Assembly: GCA_043777675.1 (NCBI GenBank)
Contig: JAYWHR010000033.1
Coordinates: forward strand, 67,078 to 131,077
Length of the DNA: 64,000 nt
From: JANMDU01 sp043777675
GTDB taxonomy: Bacteria > Pseudomonadota > Gammaproteobacteria > Burkholderiales > Burkholderiaceae_C
Direction: 5' to 3'
Shown: positions 42,701 to 52,019 of the stretch, piece after piece
Numbering within the stretch: position 1 is the first letter of the stretch
How the letters are laid out: each line of letters opens with the position of its first letter
Position numbers and translations under genes: made by a program
The notes under the pieces: generated by a model
The model's input: only the letters and a program-made list of their open reading frames with translations
What the model was told of the DNA's origin: nothing
Databases searched by the model: none

Positions 42701-43708
42701 TTAACGCGGTGGGGGAATATCTTGCCCCTTGATACGCGCCCAGAGCCATGGCAGCGCTTTGGCGGCATCGCCGCGGTTGCCGATGGCTTGCGGCTTGATC
42801 TCCTTCCAAGCGCCGCCTTCGCGCTGCGCAAGCGAGAACTGAAACGTATAAGTCGGCTCTTGCCCCATGCGCAAATCTGCCAACAAGGCTTGGCCTTTGA
42901 CTTCGCGCAAGCTGTAAAACCCATGGGTGAACCAAGCCATGCGCTGGGCAGCCCAGTTGTCTTGAAGCTCTTTGATGAGAGCAGGTTGATGGGCGAATTG
43001 ATCGAACATGATCTGACGATCGGAATCCAAAAATGAATAAAAACCTTCGGAATAACTTTGCTCGCCCATCACCACGATGCGCCAGGCAATAGTGTTGAGC
43101 GGTGTCGGCGTGACAAAAAACGCGGCATTGTCCTGCCCTTGCGCTGCAAGCTGCGCGCGCACGATGCGCTCCACCTGCGCTTGCGCGAGCACACTCCAGG
43201 CCAGATACACGCAAGAAAAGCCCAAAGCTACGGCATTCCAGCGCAGCCCCGCAAACTGCTTGCGTGAGAGCGCCACAATCAGCCCGGCAAGCAAAGGCAA
43301 GGTATAGAGCGGGTCCACGATGAACATACTGCCCAAACCAAACGGATGTTCAGAGAAAGGTTGCAAAAGCTGCGTGCCATAAATCGTGAACCAATCCAGC
43401 AACGGATGTGTAAACAATGCGAGCCACAGCGCCACACACCAGCGCTTGAACAGCACAGCCTCGCCATGCACTTTGCAGGCCAGCCAAGCCAAAAGCGGCG
43501 CAAGCAAGGTGAGGTAAAACAGACCATGACTTTCTGCGCGGTGAAAAGTCATGTTGCGCACGGCATCACCAAAATCAAGCAAAGCATCGAGATCAGGGAT
43601 CGTGCCCGCGATGCCGCCCCAGAGAGCTGCTTTCCAAACGGCGGTGCGCCGTCCCATGACGGCGACACCAATGGCAGCACCCAATACGAGTTGTGACAAA
43701 GAATCCAT
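42701..43708 (-). CDS. YdjM-like membrane-bound metal-dependent hydrolase (DUF457)
   Basis: A 335-residue inner-membrane protein. The N-terminal half has several membrane segments with the conserved acidic and histidine residues of the family: IPDLDALLDFGD, HRAESHGLF and THPLLDWFTIYGTQLLQP. The C-terminal half is a soluble domain of about 150 residues. E. coli YdjM is LexA-regulated, but no LexA box was identified here. The enzymatic reaction is not known. Confidence 0.85.
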   Translation of the reverse strand: MDSLSQLVLGAAIGVAVMGRRTAVWKAALWGGIAGTIPDLDALLDFGDAVRNMTFHRAESHGLFYLTLLAPLLAWLACKVHGEAVLFKRWCVALWLALFTHPLLDWFTIYGTQLLQPFSEHPFGLGSMFIVDPLYTLPLLAGLIVALSRKQFAGLRWNAVALGFSCVYLAWSVLAQAQVERIVRAQLAAQGQDNAAFFVTPTPLNTIAWRIVVMGEQSYSEGFYSFLDSDRQIMFDQFAHQPALIKELQDNWAAQRMAWFTHGFYSLREVKGQALLADLRMGQEPTYTFQFSLAQREGGAWKEIKPQAIGNRGDAAKALPWLWARIKGQDIPPPR

Positions 43709-43798
43709 GGGTCTGAATGCTAACGCCTGCGCGATGCCAAAGCGCGGGCTGGGGATATTGCCAAGGACTACACTGACTGCTTATCCTGAGTAAAAATC

Positions 43799-45004
43799 AT
43801 GAATAGAAAATACGATCTCATACTCTACGGTGCAACCGGCTTCGTCGGCCAGCAAGCGATTGCCTATCTCGCCGCCTACGCCGCTAGCAGCACGCGCTGG
43901 GCGATTGCGGGGCGCTCTCTGGCCAAGTTGGAAGCTGCGCGAGACGCTGTTGCCAAGCAGCATCCGAGCGTGAAAGACATTCCCATGGTGGTTGCTGATG
44001 CTCAAGACGAAGCCGCCTTAGCAAAGCTCGCAGCATCCACCCGCGTTGTGCTCAGCTGCGCGGGGCCTTTTGCTTTATATGGCAGCAAAATGGTGGGCGC
44101 CTGCGTCGCGCATCAAACTCACTATTGCGACATCACCGGAGAATCGCCATGGATGCGGCAGATGATTGATGCGCATCACGAGAAGGCTTTAAGCGATGGC
44201 ACGCGCATTGTGCCTGCCTGCGGCTTTGATTCTGTGCCCAGCGATATGGGGGCGTATTTGCTGCAGCGAGAAATGAAGAAGCGCTACAAGGAAGATTGCA
44301 CCGAGATTAAAGCTGCTTTCACCGTGGGCGGCGGCGGGCTCAATGGCGGCACGATTGCTTCTGTGATGAACATGATCGAATCGGGGCAGAGTACAGCTTT
44401 GAACAACCCCTTTCTACTTAATCCCGCAGGCACTGCACCGAAAGATACTGCACCTCACCGTGATCCGCTGGGAGCACATTGGGATAAAGATTTGAATGCT
44501 TGGCTCGGCCTGTTTGTGATGGGGCCAGTGAACACGCGCGTGGTGCGCCGCAGTTTGGCGCTGCGCGGGCAGCAGGCCAGCTATCAGGAATATCTGCGCT
44601 TCGGCCGCTCTTTGGTGGCGGGCGCAGTTGCGGGGAGTTTTGGCGTAGGCTCAAAAATCACCACGGGTTTGCTTGAAATTTCGTCGCTGCGCAAACTCGC
44701 GCAGCGCATGATTCCTAAGCCCGGCGAAGGGCCGAGCGCTGCAAATATGGCACGCGGCTTTTTCAAGATCGAGTTGATCGGGCAATCTGCTCAAGGTCAC
44801 AAGCTGCGCGCCACCATTGGCGATTCGCTGGATGCTGGCAATGGCGCAACCGTGAAGATGATGTGCGAATCAGCGTTGTCGATCGCTGAAGACGAAAGCA
44901 AGTTATACAAAGCGGCCGGCGTGATCACACCGAGCGTGGCTTTCGGCGATGTGTTGGCCAAGCGTTTGGTAGCAGCAGGCATGCGTGTTGAAGTGGGCGA
45001 ATAA
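43799..45004 (+). CDS. Saccharopine dehydrogenase-like / trans-acting enoyl reductase family protein
   Basis: A 401-residue oxidoreductase-like protein with an N-terminal Rossmann fold (KYDLILYGATGFVGQQAIAY). CAGPFALYGSKMVGAC and YCDITGESPWMR follow the pattern of saccharopine dehydrogenase-like and mycobacterial trans-acting enoyl reductases. True lysine-pathway saccharopine dehydrogenase is unlikely. Its substrate may be a lipid or other acyl compound. A 64-bp gap separates it from the Bug-type receptor gene. Confidence 0.85.
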   Translation: MNRKYDLILYGATGFVGQQAIAYLAAYAASSTRWAIAGRSLAKLEAARDAVAKQHPSVKDIPMVVADAQDEAALAKLAASTRVVLSCAGPFALYGSKMVGACVAHQTHYCDITGESPWMRQMIDAHHEKALSDGTRIVPACGFDSVPSDMGAYLLQREMKKRYKEDCTEIKAAFTVGGGGLNGGTIASVMNMIESGQSTALNNPFLLNPAGTAPKDTAPHRDPLGAHWDKDLNAWLGLFVMGPVNTRVVRRSLALRGQQASYQEYLRFGRSLVAGAVAGSFGVGSKITTGLLEISSLRKLAQRMIPKPGEGPSAANMARGFFKIELIGQSAQGHKLRATIGDSLDAGNGATVKMMCESALSIAEDESKLYKAAGVITPSVAFGDVLAKRLVAAGMRVEVGE

Positions 45005-45092
45005 CAGCTAGTGCGAGAAGCAAGGCGACTCGTTTTTCGCCCCACGCTTACTGCCGCGACAATATGCCGTGAACGATTCGCAGGAGATAAAC

Positions 45093-46103
45093 ATGCAACA
45101 CCACCGAAGCCACGACCTTACCCGCCGCCAAAGCATCCTTCGCATAGGTAGCGGCATCGCAGGCGGCTCAGCACTGATTACCCTGCCAGCACTCGCTCAG
45201 CAGGCTTATCCCAACAAGCCGATTCGCCTGATCGTGCCCGTAGCAGCTGGAGGCGGTAGCGATTTCATCGCACGGCAAGTCTCGGATCGGCTAGCGCGAG
45301 GCTTGGGTGGCTCAGTCGTTGTCGAAAATATTTCTGGTGGCGGCGGCATTGTGGCTTGCCAAACAGTAGCGCGCGCCGCTCCCGATGGCTACACGCTGAT
45401 GCAAAGCTATGTAGCCACGCATGGCACGAGCCCTGCTGTGCGCAAACTGCCGTATGACGCGCTGATGGATTTCACGCCGATTGGGATGATTGGCGGCACG
45501 CCGAATGTGCTGGTCGTGCCCACCAGTTTGCCAGTGAGCAGTGCCAAAGAATTCATCGAATACGCCAAGAAGAATGTCGGCAAGCTCAGCTACGGCTCTG
45601 CCGGGCAAGGCTCGCTTACACACTTGGCTATGGAGCAGCTCAAAGCTGCTACAGGCATCTTCGCCGTACATGTGCCGTATCGCGGCATCGCACCAGCGAT
45701 CAACGATATGTTTACCGGCTCCACGCAGGCCATGATGCCCGGCTTGGCCGCGGCCACACCGCATCTGCAAGGCGGCAAACTCAAAGCACTCGCCGTCACT
45801 GGTAGGCAGCGCCATCCCAATTTCCCCAATGTGCCGACGCTCGATGAGCTAGGCTACAAAGGCTTTGATGGTATCCAGTGGTATGGCATTTCGGGCCCAG
45901 CCAAGATGCCTGCCGAGATCGTGAGTCGCATCAATGCGGAGCTCAATAAAGTCATTGGCGCGGCTGATTTCAAACAGCGCTTGGCGGCAGAAGCTGTGGA
46001 GCCCATGCCGATGAGCGCAGAGGCATTTGGCGCTTACATCGCTGCAGATATCAATCGCTGGAAGCGCGTGGTGATTGAGCGCAAGATCGAGATTGAAGGC
46101 TAA
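45093..46103 (+). CDS. Bug/TctC-type periplasmic binding protein
   Basis: 336 residues from MQHHRSHDLTRRQ (45093), with AGGAG 6 bp upstream. It has an apparent Tat/Sec signal (RRQSILRIGSGIAGGSALI) and mature start near QQAYPNKPIRLIVPVAAGGG, the hallmark of tripartite tricarboxylate transporter receptors. These orphan receptors are highly expanded in Burkholderiales and bind carboxylates or aromatic acids. The MmgE/PrpD gene downstream suggests a carboxylic-acid catabolism role. Confidence 0.9.
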   Translation: MQHHRSHDLTRRQSILRIGSGIAGGSALITLPALAQQAYPNKPIRLIVPVAAGGGSDFIARQVSDRLARGLGGSVVVENISGGGGIVACQTVARAAPDGYTLMQSYVATHGTSPAVRKLPYDALMDFTPIGMIGGTPNVLVVPTSLPVSSAKEFIEYAKKNVGKLSYGSAGQGSLTHLAMEQLKAATGIFAVHVPYRGIAPAINDMFTGSTQAMMPGLAAATPHLQGGKLKALAVTGRQRHPNFPNVPTLDELGYKGFDGIQWYGISGPAKMPAEIVSRINAELNKVIGAADFKQRLAAEAVEPMPMSAEAFGAYIAADINRWKRVVIERKIEIEG

Positions 46104-46122
46104 TTCATATCAAAATAGCTCG

Positions 46123-46170
46123 ATTGCCGGCATAGAACCTGCGCGAGCCGCTCTTATTTTTATAGCATAC
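46123..46170 (+). repeat. Dispersed palindromic repeat, copy 13 (intergenic)
   Basis: Forward copy TTGCCGGCATAGAACCTGCG, then GAGCCGCTCTTATTTTTATAGC, in the 88-bp gap between the binding-protein and MmgE/PrpD genes. Its reversed sequence closely matches copy 2. Confidence 0.75.
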
Positions 46171-46191
46171 TGATGTACACAAGATATTCTC

Positions 46192-47568
46192 ATGGCACGC
46201 AATACACAAGTTCAAGCAGATCACAACGCACCGCCAGTCACGGCCATCCTCGCCAAATTCGTGGCCACGCATCCCAGCCGAGGCTGGAGCGATGCGGTTG
46301 ACGCGGAAGCCCACCGCACCTTTCTTAATTGGCTCGGCTGCGCTATCGGTGCCGTGCAACACGAAGCACCGCAAGCAGCCATCAAAGCCTGCCAAGTGCT
46401 CGGCGGAGCCGCCCAAGCTAGCGTGCTGGGCGGTAGCCAGAAGCTCGATATGGCCAGCGCCGCTTTGGTCAACGGCATCAGCTCCCACACCTTTGATTTC
46501 GACGACACCCATCTCAAAACCATCATCCATCCAGCAGGCCCGGTAGCCTCTGCGCTCTTGGCTCTGGCCGAACACACTGGAGCAACGGGCCGGGAGCTGA
46601 TTGACGCGCTCGTGCTGGGCATCGATGTGGCCTGCCGCGTGGGCAACATGATGTACCCCGACCATTACGACCGAGGCTGGCATATCACCGGCTCCACCGG
46701 CACACTCGGCGCAGCAGCCGCCTGCGCGCGCCTGCTCAAGCTTTCCGAGCATCAAACGCAGATGGCGCTAGGCATCGCTGCCAGCCAGCCGATTGGCATG
46801 CGCGAGCAATTCGGCACCATGACCAAGCCCTTCCACCCCGGCGGCAGCGCCAGAGCCGGCCTGATGAGCGCCCTACTTGCCCGCGAAGGCTTCACGGCTT
46901 CGCCCAGAGCGATTGAAGCGCCACGCGGCATGAGCCAAACGATTTCCGTGAAAAACGATTGGAGCGAAATCACTGAAGAGCTCGGTCAGCGTTTTGAAAT
47001 CAGCTTCAACAGCTACAAACCCTTTGCCTGCGGCATCGTGATTCACCCAGCGATTGACGGCTGCGTGCAACTTCGCAACGCGCATGGCTTAAAAGCTTCA
47101 GACATCGCCAGGGTCGATCTCAAAGTGCATTCGCTTGTCTTGGAGCTCACCGGCAAGAAAACCCCGCAAGACGGCCTGCAAGCCAAATTTAGCGTGTTTC
47201 ACTCTTGCGCCGCGGGGCTCATCAATGGCAAAGCGGGAGAAGATGAATACCACGATCATTTCGTGCAAAGCACCGAGGTGATTGCTCTGCGCGATAAAGT
47301 CCATGCCGCGGTTGATCCAGCGATCAACGAAGATCAAGTTGACGCAACCATCACTCTTCATGATGGCCGCGTATTGCACCATTTTGTAGAGCACGCCATT
47401 GGTAGCATGACAAACCCCTTAACTGACACGATGCTCAATCAAAAATTCACGGATTTAGTATCTCCAGTGCTTGGATCAACACGAGCAGCACAGTTAATCT
47501 CGCACAGCCGAGGAATTGGTAACGCGGCTGATTTAAGAAGCTTGTGCGGACTCGCGCAAAATCATTGA
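46192..47568 (+). CDS. MmgE/PrpD family dehydratase-like protein
   Basis: A 458-residue protein of the 2-methylcitrate dehydratase family. The N-terminal helical domain contains FDFDDTHLKTIIHPAGPVASALLAL and GYHMTGTTG-like HITGSTGTLGAAAA, and the C-terminal small domain YKPFACGIVIHPAIDG. It likely dehydrates or isomerises a tricarboxylate such as methylcitrate, cis-aconitate or itaconate. No other prp gene is present, so it is not clearly PrpD. Confidence 0.88.
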   Translation: MARNTQVQADHNAPPVTAILAKFVATHPSRGWSDAVDAEAHRTFLNWLGCAIGAVQHEAPQAAIKACQVLGGAAQASVLGGSQKLDMASAALVNGISSHTFDFDDTHLKTIIHPAGPVASALLALAEHTGATGRELIDALVLGIDVACRVGNMMYPDHYDRGWHITGSTGTLGAAAACARLLKLSEHQTQMALGIAASQPIGMREQFGTMTKPFHPGGSARAGLMSALLAREGFTASPRAIEAPRGMSQTISVKNDWSEITEELGQRFEISFNSYKPFACGIVIHPAIDGCVQLRNAHGLKASDIARVDLKVHSLVLELTGKKTPQDGLQAKFSVFHSCAAGLINGKAGEDEYHDHFVQSTEVIALRDKVHAAVDPAINEDQVDATITLHDGRVLHHFVEHAIGSMTNPLTDTMLNQKFTDLVSPVLGSTRAAQLISHSRGIGNAADLRSLCGLAQNH

Positions 47569-48651
47569 TCACTCTTGGGCGATCCAGTCGGCTAACAAGG
47601 AAATGTCCTTTTGCAGCCAGATAGCCGTGCTTGGCACTTCGTAGGAAGTATTTGTAAGATGCCGCTGCGCGAGTAGTCTCATCCACAGTGGATCGGGATT
47701 GCCCCGAGCATCCAGTTTGACCAAGATCAATTCCAGCATACGTTTTGCTTGCAAATGTCCCAGATTGGCAGCCTGCCGATACAGCTCGATCGCTTGCACA
47801 TCATTGACCGGTACACCTTTGCCGGCGTGATACCGAACAGCTTGCTCATACAAGGCTTGGCCGGGAATCGTATTGGCCAGGCGAGTTTGGTCTGGTGAAG
47901 TCTGTGGCGTAAACGGATGGGTCTTGTTGTTGATTTGCTGCACGAGCAGGTTGAAGTTTCTGGCTGCCGCCGTGCTACCGCGCTGTGCAGCCATCTCGAA
48001 ACTCTTGAGCGCCGAACCACGCTGCCCTGAGGTGAGCAGTTGAAGCCCTTGCTCATTCAGCGCTACGGGATCTTGTAACGCAATCGCATCACGCAATAAA
48101 CCAGCCGCTCGCAAGCGAGTCTGAGCTTCTGCGGCCTGCTCTGCGCTTGCCCACTCTATGAGCTTGGCTTTTGCAGGCTCTCTTTGGCGAGCTCGCTCTA
48201 TCCACAAAGCCACAGAGCGTCGATCAGGAACGCCGAAGCAGCCCATCAATGTACAGTAAGCCACTGCCGCTGGCGCTTGTGGATCACCGCGTGAGTAAGC
48301 CAACATAAATGTGTAGCCTGCTTGCTTCAGGTCTTGCGGCTCGTTCAAACCGTGCAGCTTTTGCAGACCCAATTGAATTTGGGCTGAAACTTTTTTGAGC
48401 GAAACCGCCTTGACTTTGCTTGATGGAGGCGCCGGCGCAATCGCACTTGGGCTGAACTGATGCCCCTCAGACGCCGCGCCCGAGCCAGGTGCATCTGTGA
48501 TCACAACGCGTGCAGTAGCCAGGAGGGGTAAACCCAGTAACGCAGCGACTCCTATCCGGCAAATCAACAGCCGCACGCACGATGCATTCCAGCCTTTTTT
48601 AAGCCGCATCGCAAACGGCTGTATGGCATGCGGCAAACTTCTGAAGTTCAT
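47569..48651 (-). CDS. Secreted Sel1-repeat protein of the fibre-like locus
   Basis: About 360 residues from MNFRSLPHAIQP (48651), whose ATG overlaps the CsgG-like gene stop (ATGA). A signal or anchor segment (CRIGVAALLGLPLLATA) is followed by a linker and Sel1-like helical repeats, clearest in QALYEQAVRYHAGKGVPVND and AIELYRQAANLGHLQAKRML. Sel1 proteins often scaffold assembly or secretion complexes. Translational coupling to the CsgG-like gene suggests an accessory periplasmic role in its system. Confidence 0.75.
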   Translation of the reverse strand: MNFRSLPHAIQPFAMRLKKGWNASCVRLLICRIGVAALLGLPLLATARVVITDAPGSGAASEGHQFSPSAIAPAPPSSKVKAVSLKKVSAQIQLGLQKLHGLNEPQDLKQAGYTFMLAYSRGDPQAPAAVAYCTLMGCFGVPDRRSVALWIERARQREPAKAKLIEWASAEQAAEAQTRLRAAGLLRDAIALQDPVALNEQGLQLLTSGQRGSALKSFEMAAQRGSTAAARNFNLLVQQINNKTHPFTPQTSPDQTRLANTIPGQALYEQAVRYHAGKGVPVNDVQAIELYRQAANLGHLQAKRMLELILVKLDARGNPDPLWMRLLAQRHLTNTSYEVPSTAIWLQKDISLLADWIAQE

Positions 48652-50402
48652 GGCTTGACTGCTGGCACATTTGCGCTCGCTGCGGCTGCGGCTGGAGCTG
48701 GAGCTGGAGCTGGAGCTGGTAAATTTGCTGCACTCTTGCGCCTTACATTCCACTGCACGCTGGCTGTTTGCAATGGCGTAGCGCCAGCCACACCTTGCAA
48801 CGCTTGGTTGATCTGGGTTAATTTAACGCCTTTATGCAGAAAGAAAGCTGTGGCTGAAAGCAAAGGATTGGCCGAGCCCGACAGTAAATCTTGTGAATTC
48901 GAAAAGCACATGACTTGCTCCGTGCCCGGATCAGTTGCTTCGATATAAAACCCAGGGTTTGGATTCATCCAATCGGGCAAGCGGATAGCTCTATTCGCTT
49001 GGGTCAGGCTATGTCGATGCGTGGAGTTGGGATAGATCCGCATGGTGTCGCCCAGCGCATCTTCGTAATAGCACCACATATGCGCAGTTTGACCCAACAC
49101 TGCTGACATAAAGAGCTGCTCGCCCACCTCAAATGAGGTGCCCATACGATTGGACGGCGAAGGAAGATTTTCGATTTTCATCTCGATGCGGTTCACAGAC
49201 GCCATCGTCTCGGTGGTCGCTTTGCCTTGGCTTGGCAACACCATATCCATCACCACTTTGGGGATCTCGATGGACGACAGCGCGTCGCGTATCTGAGTGA
49301 GCGCTGATTCTGGCCTTTGCTCCCAGCCGATGCGATTAAATTTGCCTTGCATGTCCACGTTCACAAAGTCACGCATCAGGCGCTCGTACAGCTCAAAGCC
49401 AATCTGGCCATGTGCCACGATATCTTGATCCGCTTGAAAACGCACGATGGCTTGCTTGAGCACCGCCTCTGACACCTGCTTGCTGCTCAAGTAACCGCGA
49501 GAATACAAAACTGACTGGACGCTTTTACTCAGTTGCTCAGGGCTTTCATCACGATACCAATCCATCAATGTACGCTGAAACTCTGGGTGCGTTTGATCAA
49601 GGGATAAGCACTGCCAGTACGGCACGCGAGACCACTTACCGACCAACTCAATCACGCCCAGCTCCACCAAGGTTCGGGCTGCTCCAGAGGTGCCTTGGCT
49701 GAATTCTTTACCCATGTTGAACTGCACACCATACGAACCGATACGGCCCGCCACATCCACGCCCCACCCTCCGTTGGAGATCACCACTTCATTGGCAGAA
49801 TCAATCCCGGGAATTAAGGTGCGTGTTCGGAACTCACCAAGGTGAAGCTCAAGGCCAATCATCGTTGCGTTGCGGTTTCGGCTAAACCCGGTTTCCAATC
49901 GACTCGCTGAAGTACCTACGTCGGCATCATTGCTGGCGACATTTAAGTCAGCAAACGAGATTGCGCCTGAGACGTAGAGTGCGGGGCGCTGAATCTGCAG
50001 TTGGTTTGCACCAATCAATAGCGTGGTTAGGTTTTGAACAGTATCTTGACGCACCAAGTCAACCTCATAGTCCACATAGCGGAAAGCACTGCTGGTACGC
50101 GACATTTGCGACAAGGCTGTAATGATCATTTCCTTGGTGGCCACAGTCACTTTCCCCGAAGGATCAGGAATATTTTTGCTGGTGATCAATGTCGTGGGGA
50201 TACGCATATCACGAAGCAGGCGATCCATGCATCCCAATGCGACGGAGTAGCTGGAAAAACTCCGCGACGGCTGCACCAATGGTCGATTGAGCGGTGGCAC
50301 TTGGCTCGCAAATTTAGCATCAGCGCTGTCTGGCCGATAAGGTGTAGCGCAGGCGCTCAACAGCAATGCGCTCACCATGGCAAGAATGGATGTTGTTTTC
50401 AT
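48648..50402 (-). CDS. CsgG/HfaB-like outer-membrane lipoprotein with DUF4384 domain
   Basis: A 584-residue lipoprotein with lipobox LLSAC (C18). Residues 50-270 match the CsgG secretion-pore family (SSYSVALGCMDRLLRDMRIP, VATKEMIITALSQMS, ATMIGLELHLGEFRTRTLIPG). Curli CsgG and Caulobacter HfaB form outer-membrane pores for amyloid or adhesin export. The C-terminal part has a DUF4384-like domain (EQLFMSAVLGQTAHMWCYYE). The chain ends in a PAPAPA-rich tail encoded by GCTGGA repeats. The product of the repeat-protein gene upstream is a plausible substrate. Confidence 0.82.
   Translation of the reverse strand: MKTTSILAMVSALLLSACATPYRPDSADAKFASQVPPLNRPLVQPSRSFSSYSVALGCMDRLLRDMRIPTTLITSKNIPDPSGKVTVATKEMIITALSQMSRTSSAFRYVDYEVDLVRQDTVQNLTTLLIGANQLQIQRPALYVSGAISFADLNVASNDADVGTSASRLETGFSRNRNATMIGLELHLGEFRTRTLIPGIDSANEVVISNGGWGVDVAGRIGSYGVQFNMGKEFSQGTSGAARTLVELGVIELVGKWSRVPYWQCLSLDQTHPEFQRTLMDWYRDESPEQLSKSVQSVLYSRGYLSSKQVSEAVLKQAIVRFQADQDIVAHGQIGFELYERLMRDFVNVDMQGKFNRIGWEQRPESALTQIRDALSSIEIPKVVMDMVLPSQGKATTETMASVNRIEMKIENLPSPSNRMGTSFEVGEQLFMSAVLGQTAHMWCYYEDALGDTMRIYPNSTHRHSLTQANRAIRLPDWMNPNPGFYIEATDPGTEQVMCFSNSQDLLSGSANPLLSATAFFLHKGVKLTQINQALQGVAGATPLQTASVQWNVRRKSAANLPAPAPAPAPAAAAASANVPAVKP
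48691..48720. repeat. GCTGGA hexanucleotide tandem repeat
   Basis: Five adjacent 6-bp units (the last GCTGGT) near the 3' end of the CsgG-like gene, encoding alternating Pro-Ala. Copy changes would preserve the frame. Confidence 0.85.
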
Positions 50403-50498
50403 AATTGATTCCGTCCGAATTCAGAGTCTGAGCGAATCAAACTGCGCCACATTCACGTGATGTGGCTTGGTGGTGATTGGAGATTGCAGCTCGCGAAT

Positions 50499-50939
50499 TC
50501 AGCGGCAAATATTTATTAAATCGCCTCGAAGTACCGTGACTTGGTCTTGCCCACGCGGCCCGTATCGACCGCTGGTCATGCCCGTTGGCGGTGTAGCACT
50601 GCCTATTTCTTGCACACAAGTTTTGTTAAAGCCAGCTGAGTCTGCGCGATCAGACGTGCTGGATGTCACTTGTGTCTCTTCGCCTCTGCTCATACCCAGG
50701 GCTATATAGCGAGCAATTTTTGCCTTCAAACCGATTGGCATATCCTGCCTTTCATCCAAGCCTTTGCCAGGACGATCAGAATTTCCGCCTCCGCCGCTCA
50801 TATTCGGAGCAGTCGTCAATAAAACTGTATCTTGACCGGGTGGCTGAGCATAGGCTGAGAGCTGAAAAATAAGCAAGAATATGCAGACCAAGCTATGCGT
50901 CAATAAATAGCAATTCTGTGTCGATTTTTGCGTGTTCAT
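50499..50939 (-). CDS. Small secreted protein of the fibre-like locus
   Basis: About 146 residues (MNTQKSTQNCYLLTHSLVCI), with a signal peptide ending near SAYAQPPGQ. The mature protein has a GGGG segment, a short conserved-looking AKIARYIALGMSRGEE and two cysteines (NKTC, NICR) that may form a disulfide. No family recognised. It lies between the repeat protein and the CsgG-like gene, suggesting a chaperone, nucleator or minor subunit role similar to CsgE/F/B, but there is no sequence proof. Confidence 0.65.
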   Translation of the reverse strand: MNTQKSTQNCYLLTHSLVCIFLLIFQLSAYAQPPGQDTVLLTTAPNMSGGGGNSDRPGKGLDERQDMPIGLKAKIARYIALGMSRGEETQVTSSTSDRADSAGFNKTCVQEIGSATPPTGMTSGRYGPRGQDQVTVLRGDLINICR

Positions 50940-51052
50940 GCTGCACACCTTTTAGGTATCAAACCAGTGAAAAAAACCTAAGGTAATCTAGGCATAGGCA
51001 TGGATTGCTATCAAGCACATCCATGCCCAATTGCCTAGCCTGCATCTTTAAC

Positions 51053-51481
51053 TTAGTTGCAGGTATCGCAGCCGTTGTTGCTGGCGATATTTTGTACCGC
51101 TTTGGTTTTGTAGCCAGATGCCAAGTTAGCTACGTAGCTGTTCTTGATATAGGTCACTTGTGTTGAGTCGTCATTGATTTTCACGCTGCCAATGTTGCTA
51201 GACAGGTTTTGGCTAGCGAACGATTTAACGCCTTTAGACTCGTTGGAGACGCTGGAGTTTTTCACCGTCGTGATCTGCTCTTGATCGTCGTTTACACGTA
51301 CTTTGCCAGCGTTAGAAGAGATGTTTTGCTTGGCTTCGCTCTTTTTGCCGCTGGCGGTGTTCATGACAGAAGAATTCTTGATGGTTGCAATTTGCAATGA
51401 GTCTTCATTGATGACCGGGCCGCTGCCTGCGAAAACTGCGCCTGATGTAGCCAAGAGAGCGATGAGTGCTAATTTTTTCAT
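51053..51481 (-). CDS. Secreted three-repeat protein, candidate fibre subunit
   Basis: A 142-residue protein from MKKLALIALL (51481) with a signal peptide ending FAGSG. The mature part consists of three 39-residue repeats, starting at N25, N64 and N103. Each contains Q-(x)5-N (Q30/N36, Q69/N75, Q108/N114) and later QN-(x)3-N (Q52/N53/N57 etc.). Such evenly spaced Gln/Asn in strand-like units is typical of curlin-like amyloid subunits. It ends GCDTCN with two cysteines. It lies upstream of the CsgG-like exporter on the same strand. Confidence 0.75.
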   Translation of the reverse strand: MKKLALIALLATSGAVFAGSGPVINEDSLQIATIKNSSVMNTASGKKSEAKQNISSNAGKVRVNDDQEQITTVKNSSVSNESKGVKSFASQNLSSNIGSVKINDDSTQVTYIKNSYVANLASGYKTKAVQNIASNNGCDTCN

Positions 51482-51496
51482 GATGATTCCATTCAA

Positions 51497-52019
51497 AGTA
51501 AGGTTGGTCGAAGAACCGTCTTGAATTGTTCAAAACGGTGCGGCCTTGACTGCGGGAGGCTATTTCCACCCAAAGCTTTAACCACGAACGTAGTGTCCGA
51601 TTTGCAACCGCCATTAACAATCGTTCACGATAACTAGTCACCACACTTAGTGAAAACCCTCGGTTTTCGAGCAGAATAGTCTAAGTATTTGATAATTAAT
51701 GCTTTTTTCGCTTGCTTTTCGGTTCATTAAAATGAAACCATATGTAATATTAGTAATATATACGAAAATGTGAAATAAGTGTTTTTATGTGACTTTGTGA
51801 TGGCTTTTACGGCGTAAGTACTCAAACAAGGATGCCGTGTATGCGGGTAGTTCGATTGAAAGTATTCAAAATCCCCGAGCGACAGCGTTAGGTAGACCAG
51901 CCATGCTCATGAAGACAAGCTTGTCACATCGGTGCACAATTACTCACATAGGATGCATGTCATTGAATTTATGTGTAAACCACTACTAACAAGCGGGGCG
52001 TGACCAGGGTGAACTTCAG
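51497..52019. other. AT-rich 523-bp regulatory region between repeat protein and LuxR gene
   Basis: No gene found. It is visibly AT-richer than the neighbours, with GTAATATTAGTAATATA direct repeats near 51745 and a GGTTCAT...ATGAAACC near-palindrome at 51721-51739. Likely holds both divergent promoters. Confidence 0.5.

Noticed and set aside
42411..43214. 267-codon minus-strand open frame containing the CTTTG repeat
   Set aside because: Most of it is out of frame with the YdjM-like gene on the same strand; the composition is that of a shadow frame.
46105..46755. 216-codon open frame on the minus strand
   Set aside because: It overlaps the MmgE/PrpD gene on the opposite strand and lacks any family feature.
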